Shown: positions 1 through 6,933 of the stretch, piece after piece
Layout of the letters: every line of letters begins with the position of its first letter
How positions within the stretch are numbered: the stretch's first letter is position 1
DNA from: Candidatus Limnocylindrales bacterium
GTDB taxonomy: Bacteria > Chloroflexota > Limnocylindria > Limnocylindrales > CSP1-4
DNA: 18,124 nt
Assembly: GCA_030647575.1 (NCBI GenBank)
Contig: JAUSJS010000042.1
Coordinates: 1 to 18,124, forward strand
Direction of reading: 5' to 3'
The notes under the pieces: generated by a model
What the model saw: only the letters and a program-made list of their open reading frames with translations
Told to the model about the DNA's origin: nothing
Database searches by the model: none
Made by a program: the position numbers and the translations under genes

Positions 1-213
1 CAAGGGTCCGACGGGCGCGAAGAGCCCCATGCACAGTACCGGGATCGTGGTGAGCAGACCAGCAACGCTGGCCGAGAGATGGAGGTCGTCTCGGATCAGT
101 GGCAGCAGTGGCCCGATCGCCAGGAGCTGCGGCCGCAGTGCCAGCGTCGCCAGGAAGAGCCCGGCCACGACCGTCAGCGGGACTCGAGCGGTCGCGATTG
201 AGCCTTGAGACAT
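1..213 (-). CDS. MFS transporter, CynX/NimT-like, N-terminal part (truncated by window edge)
   Basis: The minus strand reads 71 codons without a stop from an ATG at 213 to the window edge, so only the N-terminus is present. After a short polar start (MSQGSIATAR) there is a hydrophobic helix at about residues 12-40 containing LRPQLLAIGPLLPLIRDDL. A second helix follows at about 47-68 (SVAGLLTTIPVLCMGLFAP). The pattern of 'LRP...GPLLP.IR.DL.LS...AGLLTT.PVL..GL.AP' is the hallmark of the CynX/NimT branch of the major facilitator superfamily, inner-membrane carriers for cyanate, 2-nitroimidazole or similar small solutes. The substrate cannot be told from 71 residues. No Shine-Dalgarno precedes the ATG. 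Instead a TAGCCT hexamer lies 6 bases upstream, suggesting a leaderless transcript. It follows the pirin gene by 79 bases on the same strand. Confidence 0.8.
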   Translation of the reverse strand, partial: MSQGSIATARVPLTVVAGLFLATLALRPQLLAIGPLLPLIRDDLHLSASVAGLLTTIPVLCMGLFAPVGPL

Positions 214-219
214 CTGCGC

Positions 220-225
220 AGGCTA
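220..225 (-). promoter_or_regulatory. Possible leaderless -10 element (TAGCCT) of the MFS gene
   Basis: TAGCCT fits the TANNNT -10 consensus and ends exactly 6 bases before the ATG at 213. This geometry would place the transcription start at or next to the start codon. There is no SD in this stretch and no convincing -35. The methyltransferase at 1380 has the same arrangement. Confidence 0.35.
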
Positions 226-292
226 CCGGAGCCGCGGGAACACTACCGCCTGAATGCGCGCGACATCAAGCCTCGCGAGCGCCTCCGAGCCG

Positions 293-1300
293 CTATCGGG
301 CGGCTGACCCACCATCGCCGGACTCCACGATCGTGGTGGGCGCGTTGTGGATCGCCGGGATCGACCCTAGGCGACCCGCCTGGTAGTCGGCGAAGGCCTG
401 CATGACCTCCTCCCGGGTGTTCATCACGAACGGACCCATCCAGGCCACCGGCTCGCCGATCGGTCGGCCGCCGAGGAGCAGGACGTCCAGATTCGGGCTG
501 CGGCTCTCCTGGATCGGAGCTGCGGCGATGGTCAGGGCGTTGCCCGGCCCGAAGACCGCAAGCTGACCGGTGGCGATCGGCCGTCCCTCGGCACCGACTG
601 TCCCGTGGCCGGCGAGCACATAGGCCAGGGCGTTGTAGTCGGCGCGCCACGGGATGGAGAGCTGGGCGCCGGGACTCAGCGTGGCGTGGACCAGCGTCAT
701 CGGGCTGTAGGTCGTGCCCGGGCCCTGGTGCCCGGCGACATCGCCGGCGATCACGCGGACGAGCGCGCCCCCGTCACTCGATGAGACGAGCGCCACCTCG
801 CCCGCCCGGAGGTCCTGGTAGCGCGGCGGGCTCCATTTGAGGGCGGCCGACAGATTGACCCACAGCTGGAACCCGTGGAACAGCCCGCCGCTGACGACCA
901 GGGCCTCCGGCGGCTTCTCGATGTGCAGGATGCCGGCGCCGGCGGTCATCCACTGCGTGTCGCCGTTGGTGATGACTCCGCCCCCGCCATTCGAATCGCT
1001 GTGCTCGAAGGTGCCGTCGATCATGTAGGTGACGGTCTCGAAACCGCGATGGGGGTGCCATGGCGTGCCCTTCGGTTCACCCGGCGCGTACTCGACCTCG
1101 CCCATCTGATCGAGATGGACGAACGGGTCGAGGTCGGCCAGGTCGACGCCCGCGAAGGCGCGCCGGACCGGAAATCCCTCCCCTTCCAATCCGCGCGGCG
1201 CGATCGTGACGCTCCGAATGGGGCGCTGACGAGCGATGGCGGGATCCGGTTCCGGGATCCGCGGCAGGACGGTGATGTCATCGACGACGACGGCAGGCAT
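293..1300 (-). CDS. Pirin family protein (metal-binding bicupin)
   Basis: The 335-residue product is a pirin, a two-cupin protein. The N-terminal cupin carries WHPHRGFETVTY at about 81-92 and GDTQWMTAGAGILHIEKP at about 113-130. These supply the four metal ligands of the family: His82, His84, His126 and Glu128, all intact. The C-terminal cupin spans roughly 180-280. Some bacterial pirins are quercetin 2,3-dioxygenases and others are regulators that bind metabolic enzymes; sequence alone does not separate these. Human pirin is about 290 residues, so this one has an extra C-terminal tail of about 45 residues after FVMNTREEVMQAFADYQAGR. An AAGGAG Shine-Dalgarno lies just upstream of the ATG at 1300. 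The gene is divergent from the methyltransferase across 79 bases. Confidence 0.92.
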   Translation of the reverse strand: MPAVVVDDITVLPRIPEPDPAIARQRPIRSVTIAPRGLEGEGFPVRRAFAGVDLADLDPFVHLDQMGEVEYAPGEPKGTPWHPHRGFETVTYMIDGTFEHSDSNGGGGVITNGDTQWMTAGAGILHIEKPPEALVVSGGLFHGFQLWVNLSAALKWSPPRYQDLRAGEVALVSSSDGGALVRVIAGDVAGHQGPGTTYSPMTLVHATLSPGAQLSIPWRADYNALAYVLAGHGTVGAEGRPIATGQLAVFGPGNALTIAAAPIQESRSPNLDVLLLGGRPIGEPVAWMGPFVMNTREEVMQAFADYQAGRLGSIPAIHNAPTTIVESGDGGSAAR

Positions 1301-1338
1301 TGGCGCTCCTTTTCATCGGCCACCATATCACGTCAGTA

Positions 1339-1352
1339 GTTGCGGGCGCAAC
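1339..1352. promoter_or_regulatory. 14-bp perfect palindrome in a divergent intergenic region (possible operator)
   Basis: GTTGCG-GG-CGCAAC is a perfect 6-bp inverted repeat with a 2-base centre. It lies in the 79-base gap between the divergent pirin and methyltransferase genes, 28 bases before the methyltransferase ATG and 38 bases before the pirin ATG. Its size and symmetry suit a dimeric repressor site. No regulator gene lies beside it, so this is only a candidate. Confidence 0.35.
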
Positions 1353-1367
1353 GACCTGCCAGCAGTG

Positions 1368-1373
1368 TAGGCT
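1368..1373 (+). promoter_or_regulatory. Possible leaderless -10 element (TAGGCT) of the methyltransferase gene
   Basis: TAGGCT matches TANNNT and ends exactly 6 bases before the ATG at 1380. No SD is visible there, so a transcript beginning at the start codon is plausible. No good -35 is seen at 16-18 bases upstream. Confidence 0.35.
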
Positions 1374-1379
1374 CCGTGG

Positions 1380-2234
1380 ATGGGAGACGACCCTGCCGAG
1401 ACGCTCCGACCGGCGACTCCAGCGGAGGCCGGGGACGTCCGGGCGATGCATGCCGCCACGCGCGCCGCATGGGACGAGGCGGCCGAGCGCTACGAAGGTT
1501 GGCTCGCCGGCGCGATCGAGCTGATCCGATCGGGCGGGACGAACCTGTTCGGTGTCGAGGTCGAGCTGATTGGCGACCTGCACGGGCGCTGCCGGCGGGC
1601 GATCCATCTCCAGTGTGCCGGCGGCCGGGACACGCTGTCGCTCTGGAACCTTGGTGCGGAGGAGGTCGTCGGCGTCGACTTCAGCCCTCGGATGCTCGAG
1701 CTCGCGGCCCGCTTGACGGCCGCAACCGGCGCTCCGGCCCGCTGGGTCCTGTCCGACGTGCTGGACACCCCGCACGAGCTCGACGGGACGGCCGACCTCG
1801 TCTACACCGGTCGCGGCTCGCTGATGTGGCTGCAGGACCTCGACGCTTGGGCGGCGGGTATCGCCCGGCTCCTCTCCCCCACCGGCCGGTTCGTCCTGTT
1901 CGAGGGGCATCCGATCGAGTGGCTGTTCGACGCCAACGAGGACGGCCACTGGGTCGCCACCGACTACGACTACTTTGCCGGCCCCGAGGCGTCGAAGGGC
2001 TGGGCGCCCGAGTACATCGATCGTCTGTCGATCCCGGAGGCTGAACAGAGCTGGAAGTTCGCGCGGGCCTGGACGCTGGGTGAGGTCATTACGGCGCTCC
2101 TGGGCGCAAGCCTGCGCCTGGAGCGGGTCACCGAGCACCCGATCGACTGGTGGGGCGGCCACTCGGACGTGCGGCCCGAGGAGCGAGGCCGAGTGCCCCT
2201 GTCGTTCTCGGTCGTCGGCCGGCGCCAGGAATAG
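1380..2234 (+). CDS. Class I SAM-dependent methyltransferase
   Basis: The 284-residue product has a Rossmann methyltransferase core. Motif I is at about 74-88 (AIHLQCAGGRDTLSL, with the Gly-rich turn as CAGGRD). The acidic SAM-ribose residue is Asp100 in VVGVDFSPRMLELA. A motif-II/III region follows at about 137-152 (ADLVYTGRGSLMWL), then LLSPTGRFVLFEGHP at about 164-178. The first 40 residues are helical and charged. The C-terminal part (about 180-284) is rich in Trp and Asp and probably forms the substrate pocket. The substrate is unknown. It is the only plus-strand gene here. It is divergent from pirin, and its 3' end lies under an antisense reading frame extending from the DUF952 remnant. 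It could be part of a stand-alone tailoring or detoxification function; nothing nearby decides this. Confidence 0.85.
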   Translation: MGDDPAETLRPATPAEAGDVRAMHAATRAAWDEAAERYEGWLAGAIELIRSGGTNLFGVEVELIGDLHGRCRRAIHLQCAGGRDTLSLWNLGAEEVVGVDFSPRMLELAARLTAATGAPARWVLSDVLDTPHELDGTADLVYTGRGSLMWLQDLDAWAAGIARLLSPTGRFVLFEGHPIEWLFDANEDGHWVATDYDYFAGPEASKGWAPEYIDRLSIPEAEQSWKFARAWTLGEVITALLGASLRLERVTEHPIDWWGGHSDVRPEERGRVPLSFSVVGRRQE

Positions 2235-2488
2235 GGCGGGGGTCCTCGACCGACGGCAAGCCCTGCAAAGCGCCCGTTGCCGTTGCGCTCGACGAGCCTC
2301 GTCGCCACGATCGCGTGCCGGGCGATGGTGCCGTAGATGTGCGGGTACGGCGAGCCCGGATCGTCGTAGCGCCACGGGGCGTCGAGCGCGTTCAGGTCGA
2401 GCGTCAGGGCCACGAACGCCCTGGGATCGGCGGCGTGGTCCGCGGCCGCCCATACTTCGAGCGGGACGAGGTGGAACGTCTGCCGCAT
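1970..2488 (-). pseudogene. DUF952-like gene, internally shortened and lacking a proper stop
   Basis: Residues 1-77 (nucleotides 2488-2258) match the DUF952 fold at both ends. They start with FHLVPLEVWAAAD and resume with DPRAFVALTLDLNALDAPWR, SPYPHIYGTIARHAIVATRL and NGRFAGL. The middle of the family, which normally carries the 'PESL...GFIHCS...VA..FY' block with its conserved His, is missing: about 30 residues are gone in frame between AAADHA and ADPRAF. After residue 77 no stop follows, and the frame runs about 290 bases further, mostly antisense to the methyltransferase, as low-complexity Arg/Ser-rich sequence. The ATG shares its A with the TGA of the TPP enzyme upstream (TGATG), so it was probably translationally coupled. 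DUF952 has no settled function. I judge it a decaying gene; a minimal functional variant is possible. Confidence 0.55.
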
Positions 2489-4446
2489 CAGGCCGGCGGC
2501 TGGTCCACCGAGACCCAGCGTCGATCCAGGGTGAGCTGGATGACCGTCGGGCGGTCCGCCGCCAGTGCGGCGCGAAGCGCTCCCTCGAACTCAGCGTCCT
2601 TCTCGACGCGAACCCCACGCGCCCCACAGGCCCTGGCAATCGCGGCAAAGTCGACCGGGCCCAGCTCGGTGCCGACACCGACCCCCGACCCTCGCCGCTC
2701 CTGCCACATGCGGATCGTGCCGTAGCGCTCGTTGTCGAAGAGCACGACGACGACCCGTGCGCCAACCCGGACCGCTGTTTCCAGCTCGGCCATGGTCATC
2801 CCAAGCCCGCCGTCGCCGACGAGCGCCACCACGGCCCGGTCGCGATGGACCAGCGAGGCTGCGATGGCCGCCGGCAGGCCGTAGCCCATCGCCCCGGACG
2901 TCGTGCCGAGAAACGTGCCCGGGCGCCGGAAGCGGAACCCGCGTCCCGCCCAGCCCGCGAAGTTGCCTGCGTCCGTCGTGAGGATGGCGTCGTCGGGGAG
3001 CACCCGTCGGAGCGTCGCGACCGTCCTGCCCGGATGCACGCCCGGCCCGTCCCACGGGTCGGCATCGACGACGCTCGACGCTTCCCAGGCGGCTCGATCC
3101 ACGGCGTTGTTGGCCTGGCGTGCGGCGACGCGCTCGGCATCGAGAACCGCCCGACCGACGAGTCGCTCGTTGGCCGCCCGCAGGAAGGCCTTGGCATCAC
3201 TCGCGACGGCGAGCTCCGGCGCCGGGAGGCCGCTCGGGCGGCCGGGCGCGAGATCGACGTGTGCCCAGCGCATGCCGGCTCGAGGAATGGTGTAGCCGTA
3301 GCTCGTGGCCTCGTTGAGCCGCGAGCCGATGACGAGGAGCGCGTCGGCGGCCTCGAGCCGCTCGAGCACGGATGGCGCAGCGCCGAGGCCGGCCATGCCG
3401 AGGTAGAGCGGGTGGTCGTTGGAGACGACGTCGGGGCGACGCCAGCTCGCGATGATCGGGACCTCCAAGAGCTCGGCGAAGCGGGTCAGCTCGGTCGAGG
3501 TCCGGGCGCGCAGGATGCCGGCCCCGGCCAGGATAACCGGGCGTCGGGCCGAGGCCAGCAGCTCGATCACCGCCCGGATCTCGTCGTCGGCGGCCCGCGG
3601 CAGGCTCAACCGCCCGCTCTCGGCCAGGGCGTCGCCTGGCATCGGCTCGTCGAGCAAATCCTCGGGGAGCGCGAGGAGCACCGGTCCCGGTCGCCCGCCG
3701 AGAGCCTGCCGGATCGCCTCGGTCATGGTCGCGGCGACATCGGCCGCGCTGTGCGGCTCGGCGGCCCACTTCGCGAGCCCACCCAGGGTGCCAACCTGAT
3801 CGATCTCCTGGAACGCCTCCCGACCCAGCAGGGCGCGCTCGACCTGACCGACCGCGGCAAAGAACGGCGTCGAATTCTGGCGGGCCGTGTGGATCCCGAT
3901 GGCCAGGTTCGTCCCGCCCACGGCGCGCGTCGCGAGGCAGACCGCCGGCCGGCCGGTCAGCTGGCCGTGCGCGTCGGCCATGAACGAAGCCGCGCCTTCG
4001 TGACGGGTCGCGATCACCCGGATGCCGGCGCCCTCGAAGGCATCGAGCAGGCCGAGGAACGATTCGCCCGGAACGGTGAACGCGTAGCGAACGCCGGCGC
4101 TCCGAAGCGCCTCGGCGATGAACCGACCGACGGTGCGCGGCCCACCGTCCGGCGCGGCCTCGACCGCCGGCTGAGCCTGGGCACCGGGCTCCGGCTCGGG
4201 CGCTACCTCGGACTCCTCGATGACGAGTGCCGCGACGTCCGATTCGCCGACCACCGCCTGGGGTGACGCGACCCCGACCTCCGATTCGAACTCAGGCCCG
4301 AACTCCGGCTCGGGCGGCAACACTCCGGCGTCCGCCACGTCCTGGTTCTGCGGCATCGGTCCGGACTCTGGCGCTGGTCCGGATTCTGGCGTTTCGGCGG
4401 TTGCCGTCTGGTCGGTCGGCTTGGGTTGGGCGTCGAGCTCGGTCAT
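2488..4446 (-). CDS. Thiamine-pyrophosphate-dependent enzyme, acetolactate synthase-like
   Basis: The product has 652 residues. A normal three-domain ThDP enzyme begins only near residue 104. The Pyr domain holds the cofactor-activating Glu150 in ATRHEGAASFMADAHG. The central domain is at about 290-425 (RRPVILAGAGILRA). The PP domain is at about 470-640, with the ThDP/Mg motif GDG at 544-546 and its partner Asn572 (LFDNERYG). It resembles large-subunit acetolactate synthase or related decarboxylase/carboligase enzymes. No small regulatory subunit or branched-chain amino acid gene is nearby, so I do not call it IlvB. Residues 1-103 form an acidic Pro/Glu/Ala-rich extension, probably disordered, with a tandem DNA repeat inside. 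AAGGAG upstream of the ATG at 4446 supports the long form. Its stop overlaps the start of the DUF952 remnant. Confidence 0.85.
   Translation of the reverse strand: MTELDAQPKPTDQTATAETPESGPAPESGPMPQNQDVADAGVLPPEPEFGPEFESEVGVASPQAVVGESDVAALVIEESEVAPEPEPGAQAQPAVEAAPDGGPRTVGRFIAEALRSAGVRYAFTVPGESFLGLLDAFEGAGIRVIATRHEGAASFMADAHGQLTGRPAVCLATRAVGGTNLAIGIHTARQNSTPFFAAVGQVERALLGREAFQEIDQVGTLGGLAKWAAEPHSAADVAATMTEAIRQALGGRPGPVLLALPEDLLDEPMPGDALAESGRLSLPRAADDEIRAVIELLASARRPVILAGAGILRARTSTELTRFAELLEVPIIASWRRPDVVSNDHPLYLGMAGLGAAPSVLERLEAADALLVIGSRLNEATSYGYTIPRAGMRWAHVDLAPGRPSGLPAPELAVASDAKAFLRAANERLVGRAVLDAERVAARQANNAVDRAAWEASSVVDADPWDGPGVHPGRTVATLRRVLPDDAILTTDAGNFAGWAGRGFRFRRPGTFLGTTSGAMGYGLPAAIAASLVHRDRAVVALVGDGGLGMTMAELETAVRVGARVVVVLFDNERYGTIRMWQERRGSGVGVGTELGPVDFAAIARACGARGVRVEKDAEFEGALRAALAADRPTVIQLTLDRRWVSVDQPPA
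4358..4393. repeat. 18-bp tandem repeat inside the acidic extension of the TPP enzyme
   Basis: Two adjacent 18-base units (4358-4375 and 4376-4393, beginning GGTCCGGA) differ at two positions. They encode a repeated Pro-Glu-Ser-Gly-Pro unit. Shorter CGAACTC repeats occur nearby. The unit length keeps frame, so copy number could vary without a frameshift. Confidence 0.7.
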
Positions 4447-4488
4447 GGCGACGGCGCTCCTTCATCGGTCGTTCCCGGTCGGGGTTGC

Positions 4489-4980
4489 TCAGCGATAGTT
4501 CTCGAACTGGAGGGGGACGGGCTCATCGAGCTCGCGCAGTCGGGCGATGACTCGCTGCAGGTCGTCCCGGCTCTTGCCGGAGACGCGCACGGCATCGCCC
4601 TGGATCTGCGACTTGACCTTCGGGAACTCTTCCCGGATCAGCCTGGTCATGCGCTTGGCGACATCCTCGGACAGGCCGCGTCGCAGGCCGATGCGCTGGC
4701 GGACCTTGTTGCCGCCAGCCTCCTCGACCTTGCCCCAGTCGAAGATCTTGAGCGACAGGCCGCGCCGGATCGCCTTCGACTCGATGAGGTCCTTGATCGC
4801 GTTCGCGCGGTGCTCGTCGTTGGTGATCAGGATGAGCTCGTCCTTCGCCTGGGTCAGATCGACGGTCACGCCCTTGAAATCGAAGCGGGTGCCGGCCTCA
4901 CGGCGAACCTGATCGAGCGCGTTGCGCAACTCCTGCTCGTCGAAGTCGCTGACGACGTCGAATGATTGGTCTCCGGCCAT
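4489..4980 (-). CDS. yajQ: YajQ family nucleotide-binding protein
   Basis: The 163-residue product is full length for YajQ. It starts MAGDQSFDVVSDFDEQELRN and contains the family block ASRFDFKG-like (AGTRFDFKGVTVDL at about 29-42). It ends with SQIQGDAVRVSGKSRDDLQ (about 124-142) and EPVPLQFENYR, the typical terminus. Family members are small cytoplasmic proteins with two similar alpha/beta halves. They bind nucleotides or RNA, and some bind cyclic di-GMP and act with transcription factors. The ligand here is unknown. A strong AGGAGAGGAGG Shine-Dalgarno lies 4 bases before the ATG. The gene follows the NTF2-like gene by 13 bases and precedes the TPP enzyme by 42 bases, so it is probably co-transcribed. 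Confidence 0.93.
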   Translation of the reverse strand: MAGDQSFDVVSDFDEQELRNALDQVRREAGTRFDFKGVTVDLTQAKDELILITNDEHRANAIKDLIESKAIRRGLSLKIFDWGKVEEAGGNKVRQRIGLRRGLSEDVAKRMTRLIREEFPKVKSQIQGDAVRVSGKSRDDLQRVIARLRELDEPVPLQFENYR

Positions 4981-4993
4981 CGATCCTCCTCTC

Positions 4994-5377
4994 CTAGCCT
5001 CGTCCCTCGGGGCCGTACCTCGTCCACTCGCGGAAGCGGGCGATCCGGCCGTCCGGGGCGACCTCTGCCGTCATGAACCCAGCCATGCGAACGAAGCGGC
5101 CGGTCGCTCGCCTGGTGAAGGCCGCACGCCAGGCGGCGAGGACGGTCGTGCCCGAGACCCAGTGACGCTCCACGGTGAACTCGACGTCTCGTTGCGACGC
5201 GGAGACGTCCAGCAAGTATGCCCGCAGGGCGTTGTGGCCGACCAGCGGCACACCGAACGGGTCTTCATGGTACTCGGCATCGTCGCTGAAGATGGCCACC
5301 CAGGCATCGCCGTCGAGGTTCTCCCAGGCTCGTCGGTAGGCGGCGAGCAGGTCCCCCGCCGCCGCGTAGTCGATCAT
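4994..5377 (-). CDS. NTF2-like / SnoaL-like small protein
   Basis: The 127-residue product has the cone-shaped NTF2-like pattern. An N-terminal helical part (LLAAYRRAWENLDGDAWVAIFSDDAEYHEDP, about 9-40) leads to a GHNALRAYL helix. Beta strands follow (VEFTVERHWVSGTTVLAAWRAAF, GRFVRMAGFMTAEV, RIARFREWTRYG). Members of this fold are ligand-binding proteins, cyclases or isomerases. The Asp/Glu/His cluster near residues 33-39 could form a pocket, but no specific function can be assigned. The ATG at 5377 overlaps the stop of the Mur ligase as ATGA, which points to translational coupling. A polyketide-cyclase role (SnoaL proper) has no support from the neighbours. Confidence 0.82.
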   Translation of the reverse strand: MIDYAAAGDLLAAYRRAWENLDGDAWVAIFSDDAEYHEDPFGVPLVGHNALRAYLLDVSASQRDVEFTVERHWVSGTTVLAAWRAAFTRRATGRFVRMAGFMTAEVAPDGRIARFREWTRYGPEGRG

Positions 5378-6933
5378 TGACGCTCTCCCAATCGCTCCAG
5401 CAGGCGCTCCGCGATGCGGTAGCTCCGGCCTCCGCCCATGACGAGCACGACGTCCCCAGCGCGGACCTCCTTCGCCAGCCGGTCTGCGGTCGCCTCGACG
5501 GAGCCCGGCGCAAAGATCGGGATCTCCGGGCGCCTGGCGGCGATCGCGCTGGCGAGCCCGCCCGGCGAGGCGATCGTGGTGTCCGGATCGCGTCCCGCCC
5601 AGATATCGGCGACAGCGACCGCGTCCGCGCCGGCGAGGACCTCGGCGAACGCGTCGAGCATGGCCGCAGTCCGCTGGAAGGTAAGCGGTTCGAAGGCAGC
5701 CCAGACGCGCCGGCCCGGCTCACGTTGGCGGACGGCGGCGAGCGTCTCGCGAATGGCCGTCGGGTGATGGCCGTAGTCGTCGTAGACCGTGACGCCCGCC
5801 GCCTCACCCTTGCGCTCCAGGCGGCGCCCGACGCCCGCGAACGAGCCGAGTCCGCGGGCGATGACCGCAGGCGCAAGCCCTAGCGCGGAGGCAGCGCCGG
5901 CGACCCCCAGCGCGTTGGCCGCATTGTGTCGGCCTGCGGTGATGAGACGAACCGGGATCGGGCCCGCCAGCGCATCCAGGCCATGGATTTCCAGGGTCGT
6001 GGAGGCCGGGTCCGTCGCCGTTACCCGCCCGAGCAGGGTGGCGGCTCGGGTGCCCGCGGCGCCGAACCGTTCAGCCATCGCGCGAGCGTACCCACCGAGG
6101 CGCTGCGGGGCCTGGTCGACCAGGGCATAGGCGATCACCGAGCCGGACCAGTCTGCGAGGCGCTCGACGACTGCGGCCACGCCCTCGTCGGCCACGTTCG
6201 CGACCAGCGTCGCGCCCGCCGGCGCGCGACGCAGCCAGCCCTCGAAGGTGTCGATCACCGCTGGCCGGTCGGCGAAGACGTCCGGGTGGTCCCATTCGGC
6301 GCTCGTCAGGATGGCCACGGTTGGCCGATACGGATCGAAGTTGCCGGCATATTCGTCGGCCTCCACGACGAACGCCGGTCCACTCCCCCAGCGGGCGGTC
6401 GCTGGGGGGCCGCCGGTCAGCGACGACGGCAGCAGCGCCCCGACGAACGCCGACGGGTCCGCCCCGGCACTCGCCAACACGTGGACCAGCCAGCCGGCCG
6501 TCGTGCTCTTCCCGTGCGTCCCGGCCACCCCCACCAGGGTTCGCCCGACCGCGGCGTCGGCCACAACCTGCTGCCAGGGCTCCAGCGGAATGCCTGCCCG
6601 ACGGGCCGCGACGAGCTCGGGGTGATCCGGGTCGATGGCCGTGAGCGCCTTGGTGACAGCCAGGCGATCCGGCCGCGGCGACGCCGTGACATGGAGGGGC
6701 GAATGGCCCGGCTCGACGGCGATCCCCAGCGCCTCGAGCGCGACGGTATACGGCGACGGTCCGCGCATATCGCAAGCCGAAACGCTCGCACCGGCCCTTG
6801 CAGCCAGGAGCGCGGCCGCGCTGGCGCCCGCGCCCGCCGCGCCGACCACGTGGATTCGCTCGCCGGCCCGGATCGGTCGAGCGTCGCGGGCCGGCGCGAG
6901 GCCGGCACGAACCCGATCTGCCGAGGAGGTCAC
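5374..6933 (-). CDS. Mur ligase family protein (UDP-N-acetylmuramate ligase, MurC/Mpl-like)
   Basis: From the GTG at 6933 the product has 519 residues. This start overlaps the CinA stop as GTGA and is preferred to longer readings that run under cinA. Domain 1 is a Rossmann UDP-binding part with HVVGAAGAGASAAA (about 28-41). Domain 2 is the ATPase, with GVAGTHGKSTTAGWL (P-loop, 135-149) and VVEADEYAGNFDPYRP (189-204). Domain 3 carries RHNAANALG (335-343), FAGVGRRLERKGE (365-377) and VYDDYGHHPTAIRETL (383-398). It would join an amino acid or peptide to UDP-MurNAc in the cytoplasm. The 'AEWDHPDVF' block (212-220) resembles the recycling ligase Mpl more than MurC. No other mur or fts-division-cluster genes are adjacent. 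MurC is the default alternative. Confidence 0.8.
   Translation of the reverse strand: MTSSADRVRAGLAPARDARPIRAGERIHVVGAAGAGASAAALLAARAGASVSACDMRGPSPYTVALEALGIAVEPGHSPLHVTASPRPDRLAVTKALTAIDPDHPELVAARRAGIPLEPWQQVVADAAVGRTLVGVAGTHGKSTTAGWLVHVLASAGADPSAFVGALLPSSLTGGPPATARWGSGPAFVVEADEYAGNFDPYRPTVAILTSAEWDHPDVFADRPAVIDTFEGWLRRAPAGATLVANVADEGVAAVVERLADWSGSVIAYALVDQAPQRLGGYARAMAERFGAAGTRAATLLGRVTATDPASTTLEIHGLDALAGPIPVRLITAGRHNAANALGVAGAASALGLAPAVIARGLGSFAGVGRRLERKGEAAGVTVYDDYGHHPTAIRETLAAVRQREPGRRVWAAFEPLTFQRTAAMLDAFAEVLAGADAVAVADIWAGRDPDTTIASPGGLASAIAARRPEIPIFAPGSVEATADRLAKEVRAGDVVLVMGGGRSYRIAERLLERLGERQ

Noticed and set aside
1975..4266. A 763-codon plus-strand open frame opposite the TPP enzyme
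   Set aside because: It is Arg/Gly/Ala-rich with no recognisable domain and lies antisense to a gene with clear ThDP motifs. High GC makes long antisense frames common.
2488..4446. Calling the TPP enzyme IlvB (acetolactate synthase large subunit)
   Set aside because: Core motifs fit the broad family, but no small subunit or branched-chain pathway gene is near and the N-terminus is unusual. A specific reaction is not supported.
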